Assembly (NCBI GenBank): GCA_900555635.1
Contig: USLU01000065.1
Span: 1-29,732, forward strand
Direction: 5' to 3'
Length of the DNA stretch: 29,732 nt
From: an uncultured Bacteroides sp.
GTDB lineage: Bacteria; Bacteroidota; Bacteroidia; Bacteroidales; Bacteroidaceae
Below, piece by piece: positions 1-8,514 of this stretch. Numbering within the stretch: position 1 is the stretch's first letter; every line of letters starts with the position of its first letter. The translations under genes and the position numbers were made by a program. The notes under the pieces were generated by a model. It had not been told where the DNA came from, searched no databases, and saw only the letters and a list, made by a program, of their open reading frames with translations.

Positions 1-3
1 CAG

Positions 4-43
4 AAAAGCCGCTTCCTAAGTAAAAAAGGAAGCGGCTTTTTTT
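4..43 (+). terminator. Rho-independent terminator of a gene left of the window
   Basis: A perfect 14-bp inverted repeat (4-17 with 27-40, loop 18-26) is followed by a run of T up to 43. It matches an intrinsic terminator and would end a plus-strand gene lying before base 1. The A-rich 5' side means it could also work on the minus strand. Confidence 0.85.
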
Positions 44-113
44 GTTTATAGGAATCGTGTAAAATTACAAAAGTGTTACAAAACTAATTAATTTGAATAT
101 CTTTTGTTTGTTT

Positions 114-146
114 TTTGTGTTCTTATTAATTAAAATGATATCTTTA
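114..146 (+). promoter_or_regulatory. Putative Bacteroides-type promoter of the winged-helix gene
   Basis: TTTG at 114-117 and TATCTTTA at 139-146 are separated by 21 bp. This fits the Bacteroides primary sigma pattern (-33 TTTG, -7 TAnnTTTG) with one mismatch at the last base of the -7 box. The coding start is about 58 nt downstream. Confidence 0.55.
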
Positions 147-203
147 CGTCCTGTAGAGATAACCTAATCAACGAACTATTAACCTTTTTATTTTGAAGAA
201 AAA

Positions 204-422
204 ATGAACAAAAACGAAATTGGACTCAATGCAGGGAAGATTTGGCAATTGCTTAGTAATAATGCTAAATGGGATTATGGAACATTGAAAAAGAAGTCCG
301 GACTGAAGGACAAAGAATTAGGAGCCGCTCTAGGCTGGCTTGCTCGAGAGGATAAAATTGAGATGTATGATGAAGAGGAAGAATTATACATTTCTCTAGG
401 GGTAAACGTTTATATCGGATAG
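204..422 (+). CDS. Small winged helix-turn-helix protein (DUF2582-like)
   Basis: A 72-residue protein that looks like the short stand-alone winged helix-turn-helix proteins common in Bacteroidetes (DUF2582 type, recognised by appearance only). Residues about 8-58 form an alpha-helical segment with the turn KKSGLKDKELGAALGWLAR, a typical helix-turn-recognition-helix pattern. The acidic stretch DEEEELYISLG fits the beta wing. There is no signal peptide or membrane segment, so it is probably cytoplasmic and may bind DNA. No ligand or target can be read from the sequence. It is monocistronic, with its own promoter-like site upstream and a strong terminator hairpin downstream. The ATG at 204 is the only sensible start. 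Confidence 0.8.
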   Translation: MNKNEIGLNAGKIWQLLSNNAKWDYGTLKKKSGLKDKELGAALGWLAREDKIEMYDEEEELYISLGVNVYIG

Positions 423-455
423 ATAAACAAGAACCGATTGAAGTATCGCTTTATT

Positions 456-519
456 GGCACAGGTTTCGCAACCTCCAAGGTTTTTTGCCGGGTTGTGAAA
501 TCTGTGTCTTTTTGTTTTC
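456..519 (+). terminator. Rho-independent terminator after the winged-helix gene
   Basis: Arms 456-473 and 491-508 pair along 18 positions in plus-strand RNA if three G-U wobbles are allowed. The T-rich tail runs 507-519. Because the wobbles are G-U on the plus strand only, the hairpin is directional and suits the gene ending at 422. Confidence 0.75.
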
Positions 520-523
520 TCAT

Positions 524-556
524 GTTGTAGAATATTCTTTCCTTTGCATATCTTTA
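524..556 (+). promoter_or_regulatory. Putative promoter of the threonine aldolase gene
   Basis: TATCTTTA at 549-556 matches the -7 consensus TAnnTTTG except for the last base. GTTG at 524-527 lies 21 bp upstream as a weak -33 element. The ATG at 582 is 25 nt past the -7 box. Confidence 0.5.
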
Positions 557-581
557 AGAACAACAAAATAGAAAAGCAACA

Positions 582-1604
582 ATGAGAAGTTTTGCATCAG
601 ACAATAATTCGGGTGTGCATCCATTGGTAATGGAAGCATTGAACCGTGCTAATCAAGACCATGCGGTAGGATATGGTGATGATCCGTGGACAGAAGAGGC
701 TATCCGGAAAATCAGAGAAGTGTTTACTCCCGATTGTGAACCTTTGTTTGTTTTCAACGGAACGGGCAGCAATGCGGTGGCTTTGCAACTTTGTACGCGT
801 CCGTTTAACTCTATTATATGTGCTGAGACTGCACATATTTATGTAGACGAATGTGGCTCTCCTGCCCGTATGACAGGATGTCAGATTCGTCCGGTAGCTA
901 CTTCGGATGGTAAGTTGACTCCAGAGTTGATACTTCCTTATTTATGTCATTTCGGTGAACAGCATCATTCGCAACCGGGAGCTATCTATATTTCTCAATG
1001 TACAGAGCTGGGTACAATCTATAAACCCGAGGAGTTGCGTGTTTTAACCGAGCTGGCCCATAAACATGGTATGTACGTTCACATGGATGGTGCCCGTCTG
1101 GCAAATGCTTGTGCTGCATTGAATCTCAGCTTTAAAGAGCTGACGGTAGATTGTGGCATCGATATCCTTAGTTTTGGCGGCACGAAGAATGGATTGATGC
1201 TAGGAGAAAGTGTGATTATATTTAATCCGGAACTGAAAAAAGAAGCTTATTTTGTACGAAAGCAGTCGGCACAACTTGCTTCTAAATTACGTTATCTATC
1301 TTGTCAATTCACTGCTTACTTGACCGATGATCTTTGGTTGAAAAATGCAACGCATGCTAATGAAATGGCACGAAAACTATATGAGGGGTTGAAAAGTATT
1401 CAAGGTGTAGAGTTTACACAAGCCATGGAGAGTAATCAGTTATTTCTCACAATGCCTCGACCGGTAATAGATAGCCTCCTGCAAGATTACTTCTTCTACT
1501 TCTGGAATGAAGCGATTAATGAAATTCGTTTTGTGACATCTTTTGATACCACTGAGAAAGATATCGAGGAGTTGCTACAGGCGGTCAAGAAAAATCTCTT
1601 GTAA
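582..1604 (+). CDS. ltaE: Low-specificity L-threonine aldolase
   Basis: A PLP-dependent aldolase of the beta-eliminating lyase family (fold type I). It cleaves L-threonine or L-allo-threonine to glycine and acetaldehyde in the cytoplasm. The 340-residue length is normal for the family. Visible landmarks are SDNNSGVHP at the N-terminus, His85 in AETAHI (expected to stack on PLP), Asp169 and Arg172 in MDGARLANA (Asp pairs with the pyridine nitrogen), and Lys202 in SFGGTKNG, the expected Schiff-base lysine. The gene stands alone between a terminator and a convergent gene, with its own promoter-like site. Stereospecificity cannot be read from the sequence. The family call is secure. Confidence 0.95.
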   Translation: MRSFASDNNSGVHPLVMEALNRANQDHAVGYGDDPWTEEAIRKIREVFTPDCEPLFVFNGTGSNAVALQLCTRPFNSIICAETAHIYVDECGSPARMTGCQIRPVATSDGKLTPELILPYLCHFGEQHHSQPGAIYISQCTELGTIYKPEELRVLTELAHKHGMYVHMDGARLANACAALNLSFKELTVDCGIDILSFGGTKNGLMLGESVIIFNPELKKEAYFVRKQSAQLASKLRYLSCQFTAYLTDDLWLKNATHANEMARKLYEGLKSIQGVEFTQAMESNQLFLTMPRPVIDSLLQDYFFYFWNEAINEIRFVTSFDTTEKDIEELLQAVKKNLL

Positions 1605-1637
1605 ATCTCGGTATCTCCGTTTTTTATTGATAGAATA

Positions 1638-1667
1638 AAGCTCCTTACCTTCACAGGCTGGGAGCTT
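1638..1667. terminator. Weak hairpin between convergent genes
   Basis: A 7-bp inverted repeat, AAGCTCC (1638-1644) with GGAGCTT (1661-1667), lies between the convergent aldolase and GH9 genes. No long T run follows on either strand, so a terminator role is only plausible. A further C-rich/G-rich inverted pair sits at about 1677-1700. Confidence 0.3.
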
Positions 1668-1806
1668 ACTTCGAAACCTTCCCCTCTTGGGGGTGAGGGA
1701 AAGGCTTACTGAAAACAAACCGATTGAATATTTACCTTAATACCTTTGTATGATAACCTTTAACTAACCTTTATATAATAATTGCTTTGAGAGAGAATGA
1801 ACGATT

Positions 1807-4317
1807 TTATATGCCAACCGCTTCACGGAGTGGCACGAATGTATACCCTTTCCGTTTCAGCGTTTTAATCATTTTGTCCAAATAGCCATTATAGAATTTA
1901 TCAGTCCGTCGGTCATCTGTGCCGAAGTGTATCAACATTAAATGACCATTCAGTCCTTCTTTCTTTTCAACTTCCATGATTTTGTCATAGATAAACTGGC
2001 TGCTTCGATACTTCGTTCCCATATCCGGAGTCGTGTAGTCTGCATTGCTCATGGTGCCCGGAGTGTAGTTTATAACCTGTATGCCCATACTCTTTGCCCA
2101 AGCTGATATTTCTTTGTTATAATATTCGTAAGGAGGAATATAGACGGGAGCATCTTTATATTCAATACCAGCCTTACGTAAGGTTTCATAGCTTTTCAGC
2201 ATGTCCTTTTCAAACTCTTCACGAGTAACTAATAGGGAATCACGGTTTTCCCAAGGCATGTATAATAAATGTCCGTAACTGTGGCTTCCTACATAATGCC
2301 CTTCTTTGAGTAAGCGTTTTACTGCTTCGGGATAGAGTTCAAAGAACTCACCTGTAAAGAAGAAGCCTCCTTTAATACCGTGTTTCTTTAAAGTACTGAT
2401 AATAGCATCGGTGCCGTCCGCTTTGTCGGCAGCGGTAAATACGAGTGTTATTTGTTTTTTGGATGGATCAGTACGTATAATTCCGCCATTGACATATACA
2501 TTTTTATCGTCTTTGATGTTACCTTGTTTCATACCTTCCTTCTGCATGGCAGAGAGATAATAGGTGAGGCAAGCTGTACCATCCATAGTAGGTTCATTGG
2601 TGGAATAGTCGTGTATGGCATCGTGATAAACCATTAAATCAGGTTGGAAGCGTTCGTAGTCTTGGCCGGGGGTACCGGGAATACCAGTCATGTTGACACC
2701 GCGCAGGCTTTCAAAAATAGTACGGTAAACAGGGCCGTCCACCAAGCCTCCGGTAGTATTGCCTACACCTGCATTCAGCAGGGAAGAGTGAGGTTGTGAC
2801 GGATAGTCACCATAGAGAGGTAGTTCTACAATCATACTGGTTCCCCAAGGGTTGCAACCGAACATCCAGTCACGGAGGGCGGCTTCCATTTCTGCATACG
2901 TATTATCACCTGTTATTTCACGATACAGACGACATTGGGTCAGCATGGCAGTTGTCAGATTATTGGAACACCAAGTATAAGGTATGCCATGTAGGAATGG
3001 GCTTTCAACGGCTTTCTCGTAAGTACGGTCGATACCTGTACGCATATTGCGGATAAATTCCTTGCTGATTCGTTTATTCTCTACTTTAGCAAGATGGTAA
3101 TGTCCCATGTTCATGAAAGGGTACCATTGGTAGTGACGTGCACTGTCAGCACCCATCCATGGGGTGATAGGTTCACGGCGACCGTATTCGAGAGCCTGGT
3201 CCAGGTATTTGCGTTCGCCGGTGGTATTGAACAATTCCATGGCACCCAGTTCCATATCGTCCACCCAGTTGTCTTCTTCATAAATATAAGGAGATTTTAC
3301 AGAAGCAGTTTGGCATGCTCCCGGTTTCTTCACTCCTTCTTGATAGGCTGCGTCAGCCTTTGCTGCGATTTCAGTAGCAAATTCGGGATAGAAGTCTTTC
3401 AGTATCTTGGCACCTAAGGCAAAACAAGATGCAAATTTACCTGCAGTACTGGCTACACCTGTGGTTGCGTTCATGAAATTTCCACGCACCTGTGGTTCGC
3501 CGCTACAGAAGTAAACGGGACGTCCTTTACCTGGCCCGTATCCATAGTCTACCAGATCTTTATTAGGTAGGCGCATACCGGCATGGTCACGGTCATCGGC
3601 TATCTGATTATAGAGTTCGCCGGGATTGGGATTCATCCGATTCAACCAATCCAATCCCCATTTTATTTCATCTACAATGTCGGGAATACCGTTTGCACCG
3701 GGGCGTCCGGCAGCATCGTAGGCGTCGCCGAAGGATTCGGGATTTTCCTGATATGCAAACATCATCTGATAGATAGCATTGGCAGAAGTGGTGGTATATT
3801 GCAAATAATCTGTTGCATCGTGCCAACCACCACGAACATCAATATGCTGACCGGTTTTAGTAGGGTGATATACAATATAACCATCGTGTACATGGCAACT
3901 GTCCTTGAGGAAGGGGTTATAGCCGCAACGTTGCTGGCGCATGTAGTTTAACAGAAAGTCCGCAGTGCCATTGTATACATGCGTATTGATGGGAAAACGA
4001 GGGGAAATAGCTTTACCTGCTTTTAAATAATAAGTACCCGGCTCTGTAAAATCACTGAAGTCGAGACGATAGGTGCTCTCCATTCCTCCCATTTTACCTG
4101 TAGCCTTGGATTTATTGAAAGTGCGTACAGTTTTACCTGTGAAAGCGTCGACCAGTGCATAATTATCCACGCTAGTTCTTTCTTCGCTCATGAATACAGC
4201 TACTTTAATAGATTGTGGTAAGTAACCAAGTTGATTAATTCTAATCCATTCATCTGCTTTGCCCGGTATGGCGATGAGAGCGAATACTACGAATAGGAGC
4301 CAATAATTACTTTTCAT
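1807..4317 (-). CDS. Secreted GH9 glycoside hydrolase fused to a polysaccharide deacetylase-like domain
   Basis: An 836-residue exported protein. Residues 1-21 are a signal peptide. About 22-110 is the Ig-like N-terminal domain of GH9 enzymes (IRINQLGYLP). About 118-592 is the GH9 (alpha/alpha)6 barrel, with GGWHDATDY (Asp167 and Asp170 as catalytic base candidates), YPSQPHSS (His510, where PHHR is usual) and STNEPTMDG (Glu575, expected acid). About 620-836 resembles the NodB/CE4 deacetylase fold: GSHSYGH keeps both metal histidines (679, 683), but the usual FDDG motif is replaced around FTAAD (628-631), so deacetylase activity is doubtful. GH9 includes endoglucanases and also exo-glucosaminidases. 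The fusion hints at an amino-sugar polymer, but that is inference. The gene stands alone, with no SusCD pair nearby. Confidence 0.85.
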   Translation of the reverse strand: MKSNYWLLFVVFALIAIPGKADEWIRINQLGYLPQSIKVAVFMSEERTSVDNYALVDAFTGKTVRTFNKSKATGKMGGMESTYRLDFSDFTEPGTYYLKAGKAISPRFPINTHVYNGTADFLLNYMRQQRCGYNPFLKDSCHVHDGYIVYHPTKTGQHIDVRGGWHDATDYLQYTTTSANAIYQMMFAYQENPESFGDAYDAAGRPGANGIPDIVDEIKWGLDWLNRMNPNPGELYNQIADDRDHAGMRLPNKDLVDYGYGPGKGRPVYFCSGEPQVRGNFMNATTGVASTAGKFASCFALGAKILKDFYPEFATEIAAKADAAYQEGVKKPGACQTASVKSPYIYEEDNWVDDMELGAMELFNTTGERKYLDQALEYGRREPITPWMGADSARHYQWYPFMNMGHYHLAKVENKRISKEFIRNMRTGIDRTYEKAVESPFLHGIPYTWCSNNLTTAMLTQCRLYREITGDNTYAEMEAALRDWMFGCNPWGTSMIVELPLYGDYPSQPHSSLLNAGVGNTTGGLVDGPVYRTIFESLRGVNMTGIPGTPGQDYERFQPDLMVYHDAIHDYSTNEPTMDGTACLTYYLSAMQKEGMKQGNIKDDKNVYVNGGIIRTDPSKKQITLVFTAADKADGTDAIISTLKKHGIKGGFFFTGEFFELYPEAVKRLLKEGHYVGSHSYGHLLYMPWENRDSLLVTREEFEKDMLKSYETLRKAGIEYKDAPVYIPPYEYYNKEISAWAKSMGIQVINYTPGTMSNADYTTPDMGTKYRSSQFIYDKIMEVEKKEGLNGHLMLIHFGTDDRRTDKFYNGYLDKMIKTLKRKGYTFVPLREAVGI

Positions 4318-4622
4318 AAGCGGTATTGCTAATTTAAGGTTAGTGTCTGTTATAAAATGATTTAATTCATTACAAATAAAGTAGTTTCTATCAATCTTAG
4401 GAAGATTTAGGATGAATAATTAGGTGACATTATATGTCGTTTACATTATTTTAGAATAACTATAACGTGAAATACCGGGAATGAAAATGCTTAATTGTTG
4501 GTATCTAGATAATTATCTTTGATGATGATGCTTTTTAATTTTCGTTTACGCATTTTAATTCTTACTAAACCAAATTGGCGTGTTATTTGTTTTATTGTTT
4601 TTAGAATACAAAACTTATAACT
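4318..4622. other. Divergent intergenic region between the GH9 fusion and the dnaJ-type gene
   Basis: This 305-bp AT-rich spacer holds the upstream regions of two divergent genes. On the plus strand there is a good -7 box at 4514-4521 (listed separately). On the minus strand, TTTATTTG (plus-strand 4373-4380) is one mismatch away from TAnnTTTG and could serve the GH9 gene about 55 nt downstream, with no clear -33 element. I see no conserved RNA, repeat or small gene in it. Confidence 0.4.
4494..4521 (+). promoter_or_regulatory. Putative promoter of the dnaJ/cbpA-like operon
   Basis: TATCTTTG at 4514-4521 is an exact match to the Bacteroides -7 consensus. ATTG at 4494-4497 is a weak -33 candidate at 16 bp. 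The leader to the ATG at 4623 would be about 95 nt, with nothing distinctive in it. Confidence 0.5.
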
Positions 4623-5588
4623 ATGGCTTATATTGATTATTATCAAGTCCTTGGAGTAGACAAAAAGGCATCTCAGGATGACATAAAGAAAGCGTACCGT
4701 AAACTGGCACGCAAGCATCATCCTGATTTGAACCCGAATGATCCTACAGCTAAGGATAAATTTCAGGCTATTAATGAGGCAAATGAAGTGCTGAGTGATC
4801 CTGAGAAGAGAAAGAAATATGACGAATATGGTGAGCATTGGAAACATGCCGATGAGTTTGAGGCACAGAAGCGTGCAAGGCAACAGGCTGGTGCGGGAGG
4901 CTTTGGCGGAGCTGGTTTCGGTGGTTCCGGTGGAGGCTTTGGCTCTGACGGAGGCGGATCATATTGGTACTCTTCGGACGGACAAGAGTTCTCGGGTGAT
5001 GGGGCCGGAGGATTCTCTGATTTCTTTGAGCAGATGTTCGGGCATCGTACACGCGGCGGAGGTGGCGCTAATGCTGGTTTCCGGGGACAAGACTTTCATG
5101 CAGATTTGAATTTGTCTCTTCGTGATGCTGCGCAGACCCATAAGCAGATTTTGACAGTAAACGGAAAGAATGTGCGTATTACGATTCCTGCCGGTGTAGC
5201 AAATGGTCAGGTTATCAAACTGAAAGGCTATGGTAGTGAAGGAGTCAATGGGGGGCCGGCAGGTGATTTGTACATTACATTTGTCATTTCGGATGATCCT
5301 GTATTTAAACGTATGGGGGATGATTTGTATGTGGATGTTACTCTTGATCTTTATACTGCACTTTTAGGAGGTGAGCAGTTGGTAGATACTCTGAATGGCA
5401 AAGTAAAGTTGAAAGTGAAACCTGAGACTCAGAATGGAACAAAAGCTCGATTGAAGGGGAAGGGTTTTCCTGTGTATAAGAAAGAAGGGCAGTTTGGCGA
5501 TCTTATTGTGACTTATTCCGTGAAGTTGCCTACGAACCTGACCGAGGAACAGAAAGAGATGTTCCGTAAAATTCAAAGTATGAACTAA
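4623..5588 (+). CDS. cbpA: DnaJ/CbpA-type co-chaperone (class B Hsp40)
   Basis: A 321-residue J-domain protein that should stimulate the ATPase of DnaK in the cytoplasm. The J domain covers residues 4-70, with the invariant HPD at 33-35 in KHHPDLNP. A Gly/Phe-rich linker runs about 88-150 and is unusually Gly-dense. Two beta-sandwich substrate-binding domains follow (about 155-315). The CxxCxGxG zinc repeats of true DnaJ are absent, which makes it a class B/CbpA-type protein. The next gene is a CbpM-like modulator 13 bp downstream, which supports the CbpA assignment. Both appear to be one operon ending at a strong terminator. The gene symbol is by analogy with E. coli cbpA. Confidence 0.9.
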   Translation: MAYIDYYQVLGVDKKASQDDIKKAYRKLARKHHPDLNPNDPTAKDKFQAINEANEVLSDPEKRKKYDEYGEHWKHADEFEAQKRARQQAGAGGFGGAGFGGSGGGFGSDGGGSYWYSSDGQEFSGDGAGGFSDFFEQMFGHRTRGGGGANAGFRGQDFHADLNLSLRDAAQTHKQILTVNGKNVRITIPAGVANGQVIKLKGYGSEGVNGGPAGDLYITFVISDDPVFKRMGDDLYVDVTLDLYTALLGGEQLVDTLNGKVKLKVKPETQNGTKARLKGKGFPVYKKEGQFGDLIVTYSVKLPTNLTEEQKEMFRKIQSMN

Positions 5589-5601
5589 AATGTGTAGCAT
5601 T

Positions 5602-5898
5602 ATGCAGAACGAATTAATCATAGTAAGTGAATATTGCAGCAAATGTCACATAGAACCATCGTTTATAGATATGTTGCAGGAAGGTGGTCTGATAGATATT
5701 CAGATGGAAAATGGAGAGCGGTATTTGTTGTTCTCAGAATTGCCGAATGTAGAGCGTTACAGTCGTATGTATTATGATTTGTCTATTAATATGGAAGGTA
5801 TCGATGCCATTCACCATTTGTTGGAACGGATGGAAACGATGCAGAAGGAGATACATTCATTACATAACCGGCTCAAATTCTTCGGAGCATTCGATTAG
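5602..5898 (+). CDS. cbpM: CbpM-like chaperone modulator (MerR-type fold)
   Basis: A short protein (98 residues from the ATG at 5602; 102 from an in-frame ATG at 5590). It resembles CbpM, the regulator that binds the J domain of CbpA and blocks its action on DnaK. The N-terminal half, from IIVSEYCSKCHIEPSF through the LFSELPNVERYSRM stretch, is like a MerR winged helix. The C-terminal LLERMETMQKEIHSLHNRL is a predicted coiled coil. The tight link to the cbpA-like gene is the strongest support. The 5590 start would leave only one base after the upstream stop. I prefer 5602 because MQNELIIVS starts cleanly at the fold, but the choice is not certain. Confidence 0.8.
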   Translation: MQNELIIVSEYCSKCHIEPSFIDMLQEGGLIDIQMENGERYLLFSELPNVERYSRMYYDLSINMEGIDAIHHLLERMETMQKEIHSLHNRLKFFGAFD

Positions 5899-5905
5899 AA
5901 TAAAT

Positions 5906-5942
5906 AAAAAACGTTTCATCTTGCCGGATGAAACGTTTTTTT
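5906..5942. terminator. Bidirectional terminator between cbpM-like and acyl-CoA dehydrogenase genes
   Basis: A perfect 15-bp inverted repeat (5906-5920 with 5927-5941) has a 6-base loop. A tracts lead in and T tracts lead out, so the hairpin plus U-run works on both strands. It lies between the convergent gene ends at 5898 and 5961. Confidence 0.9.
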
Positions 5943-5960
5943 ATAATAGAAGTATATGAA

Positions 5961-7667
5961 TTACTTGCTGTAATTTGCCAACTCTTCCGTTTTAAACTTA
6001 CGGATGAAGTTGAAGTGCTTCTCTATCTCTGATTCAGCATAATTCAAGTAAACAACTGCTGATTTGGCAAACATATCAGGTGCTTTAGTTGCATCTTGAA
6101 TCAGAAGGTGAGACATGATAATCGTTGCAGCCATTTCGTAGAGGCGGCGTGCTACGAAATCCAACAATGCTTGGTCTGCAGTTTCCTTTACTGCGTTGGT
6201 GCAAACATCGAACTTGGATGCCATTTCTTTCAAACGATCCATCAGAGGTTGCATCTCTTCGCTGCAAGGAATTGCTTCGTACTCGCGTATGGTTGCGATG
6301 TATGAACCGTTTGTTACGTAGCGGATAGCGGCAACAGTCTGCAACTGGGTAGTTCCTTCATAAATGGAGGTAATACGTGCGTCACGGTAGATGCGTTGGC
6401 AAGCATATTCCAGCATGAAACCGGAACCGCCATGGATCTGAATACCATCGTATGCATTCTGGTTACAGTACTCGGAGTTCATACCTTTGGCAAGCGGAGT
6501 AAAGGAGTCTGCCAGCTTAGCATATTTCTTCTGTTCTTGACGTTCTTCCGGAGTGAGCTTGCGTTCACGGGCGATATCGTCCAGTGCTTTGTAGATATCT
6601 ACATAGCGAGAAGTTTGATATAACAGAGCACGACCGGCATCGAGTTTAGCTTTCATAGTAGCCAGCATGTCATATACTGCGGGGAATTCGATGATTGCTT
6701 TGCCAAATTGTTTGCGGTCTTTAGCATAAGCTAAAGCCTCATTGTAAGCAGCCTGGCTCAAACCTACTGATTGAGCGGCGATACCCAGACGGGCACCGTT
6801 CATCAAAGCCATTACATATTTAATCAAACCGAGTTTGCGGTCGCCACAAAGTTCTGCTTTCGCGTTCTTGTAAACGAGCTCGCAAGTAGGAGAACCGTGG
6901 ATACCCAGCTTGTTCTCAATACGACGTACATTTACGCCACCTTCGCGCTTGTCGTAGATGAACATAGAAAGACCACGTCCGTCTTTCGTACCTTCTTCCG
7001 AGCGAGCCAGTACGAGGTGAAGGTCGGCATCACCGTTAGTGATGAAACGCTTCACACCGTTCAGACGCCAGCAATTGTTAGCTTCGTCGTAAGTAGCTTT
7101 CAGCATTACAGATTGCAAGTCAGAGCCGGCATCCGGTTCCGTCAAGTCCATAGACATGGTTTCGCCTTGGCATACACGAGGAATGAAACGGCTGTGTTGA
7201 TCTTCGTTTCCGAATTCGTACAGAGTCTCGATACAATCTTGCAAAGACCAGATATTACCGAAACCTGCATCGGCAGCAGCAACTATTTCGGCACACATAG
7301 TGTATGGAGTAATCGGGAAGTTCAAACCACCGAAACGGCGAGGCATAGTCATACCGTTCAAACCGGCTTTTACCATGGCATCGAGGTTTTGTTTGGTACC
7401 GCTAGCATATTCTACACGACCATTAGCACAGTGAGGACCTTCTTCGTCCACACCTTCAGCATTGGGAGCGATGATTTCACCGGTAATCTCACCAGTGATT
7501 TCAAGAACTTTATCAAAAGAGTCCATTGCATCCGCATAATCTTGCGGAGCATAGTCAAACTTGTCTTTATCTTCGTAACCGCGTTCTTTCAATTCGCAGA
7601 TACGTTCCATCATCGGATTGTCCAGATGAAATTTTAATTCGGGAACTTCAGTATAAAAGTTTGCCAT
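5961..7667 (-). CDS. Acyl-CoA dehydrogenase, long form (ETF-linked)
   Basis: A 568-residue FAD-dependent acyl-CoA dehydrogenase that oxidises an acyl-CoA (or reduces an enoyl-CoA) and exchanges electrons with electron-transfer flavoprotein. Landmarks are the family signature MDLTEPDAGSD (173-183), KRFITNGD near 206-213, IHGGSGF (411-417), and YEGTT with Glu437 as the likely catalytic base. It is about 190 residues longer than butyryl-CoA dehydrogenases. It has an inserted charged stretch at about 357-385 and a C-terminal helical extension, as in the 550-600-residue DmdC/FadE-like group. It is the last gene of the operon with etfB and etfA, with an 11-bp gap after the TonB-C gene. The substrate cannot be read from the sequence. 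Cytoplasmic; no signal peptide. Confidence 0.93.
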   Translation of the reverse strand: MANFYTEVPELKFHLDNPMMERICELKERGYEDKDKFDYAPQDYADAMDSFDKVLEITGEITGEIIAPNAEGVDEEGPHCANGRVEYASGTKQNLDAMVKAGLNGMTMPRRFGGLNFPITPYTMCAEIVAAADAGFGNIWSLQDCIETLYEFGNEDQHSRFIPRVCQGETMSMDLTEPDAGSDLQSVMLKATYDEANNCWRLNGVKRFITNGDADLHLVLARSEEGTKDGRGLSMFIYDKREGGVNVRRIENKLGIHGSPTCELVYKNAKAELCGDRKLGLIKYVMALMNGARLGIAAQSVGLSQAAYNEALAYAKDRKQFGKAIIEFPAVYDMLATMKAKLDAGRALLYQTSRYVDIYKALDDIARERKLTPEERQEQKKYAKLADSFTPLAKGMNSEYCNQNAYDGIQIHGGSGFMLEYACQRIYRDARITSIYEGTTQLQTVAAIRYVTNGSYIATIREYEAIPCSEEMQPLMDRLKEMASKFDVCTNAVKETADQALLDFVARRLYEMAATIIMSHLLIQDATKAPDMFAKSAVVYLNYAESEIEKHFNFIRKFKTEELANYSK

Positions 7668-7678
7668 ATTCTTGTTAA

Positions 7679-8500
7679 TTATTGGGGTGTTTTGAAATAT
7701 AGAGGCATTGTATATTTAACTCGCTTTGCTTCTCCATCCTGATAACCGGGTGACCATCGATAGACTTCTGCAATAGCTTTGAACGCTCGTATTGCTTCCT
7801 TGTCAATGTCATAGCTCACTGATTGAGTTATTTCGGGGGATTCCATACAACCTTTTTCATTTAAAACGAACTGTATGATAACTCTTCCTCCTGCTTTTCT
7901 TTTTAGAGCTCCTTCCGGATATTGAACTACATTTGCCACCAACTTTATCAAATTTTCTATTCCACCAGGGAATGATGGATATACCATATAAGGTTGATGC
8001 GTAATCTCATTTCCATCTTTGTCGAAGAGTTTTCCACCGGTACATTGGTTTTCCGAATAATATTCCTCTCTGCGGAGTTTTCCATCAGGGTAATATTGCA
8101 GTAACTTTCCGTTTAAACGCCCGTCTTTATAACTTTGCGCAAGTTGGATTGAGCCATCAGGGTAATAAACCATGACTTGCCCTTCAATGCGGTTATCTTT
8201 ATATACCTCTACCAGACTGTCCTTACCATTTGCATAAACTACTGTATGTAAACCTTCCCGTATTCTCTTACTTGGAGTGTTTCCATATTTCGAGAAATGC
8301 CAAACATCTTTCTTCAATCCATCTAAAGTAAATTCTTCTACTTTTATATGTTTCTTATCTTCTTTAGAGATAAGGGCATATTTAATTGCTTGAGTAGAAT
8401 CGTTAGACCATTTATAGTTTTTGTCTAACCAAACCTTCTCTTGAGCAAATGCAGAAGCAATTGTAGATAGAAAAAAGAGTGTAAGAATCAAACTTTTCAT
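7679..8500 (-). CDS. Periplasmic MORN-repeat protein with TonB C-terminal domain
   Basis: A 273-residue protein with a cleavable-looking signal peptide (residues 1-19, ending IASAFAQ). Residues about 98-165 contain MORN/YwqK-like repeats: VYYPDGSIQLAQSYKDGRL, then QYYPDGKLRREEYYSEN. Residues about 185-273 are a TonB C-terminal domain: VVQYPEGALKRKAGGRVIIQ, then VLNEKGCMESPEI, then YRWSPGYQDGEAKRVKYTMP. Unlike canonical TonB it shows no retained N-terminal membrane anchor and no proline-rich periplasmic spacer, so it should be soluble in the periplasm. It lies between etfA and the dehydrogenase with gaps of 14 and 11 bp, so it is surely co-transcribed, yet no link to electron transfer is obvious. 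Function unknown. Confidence 0.8.
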   Translation of the reverse strand: MKSLILTLFFLSTIASAFAQEKVWLDKNYKWSNDSTQAIKYALISKEDKKHIKVEEFTLDGLKKDVWHFSKYGNTPSKRIREGLHTVVYANGKDSLVEVYKDNRIEGQVMVYYPDGSIQLAQSYKDGRLNGKLLQYYPDGKLRREEYYSENQCTGGKLFDKDGNEITHQPYMVYPSFPGGIENLIKLVANVVQYPEGALKRKAGGRVIIQFVLNEKGCMESPEITQSVSYDIDKEAIRAFKAIAEVYRWSPGYQDGEAKRVKYTMPLYFKTPQ

Positions 8501-8514
8501 GATTACCCTGATTA

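Noticed and set aside
3583..3951. Several plus-strand frames opposite the GH9 fusion (2452-3951)
   Set aside because: All lie antisense to a continuous conserved domain protein and show no independent evidence.
6771..7637. A 288-codon open frame on the plus strand opposite the acyl-CoA dehydrogenase gene
   Set aside because: It is fully antisense to a gene with clear family motifs, has no recognisable domain or promoter, and is best explained by codon bias on the real strand.
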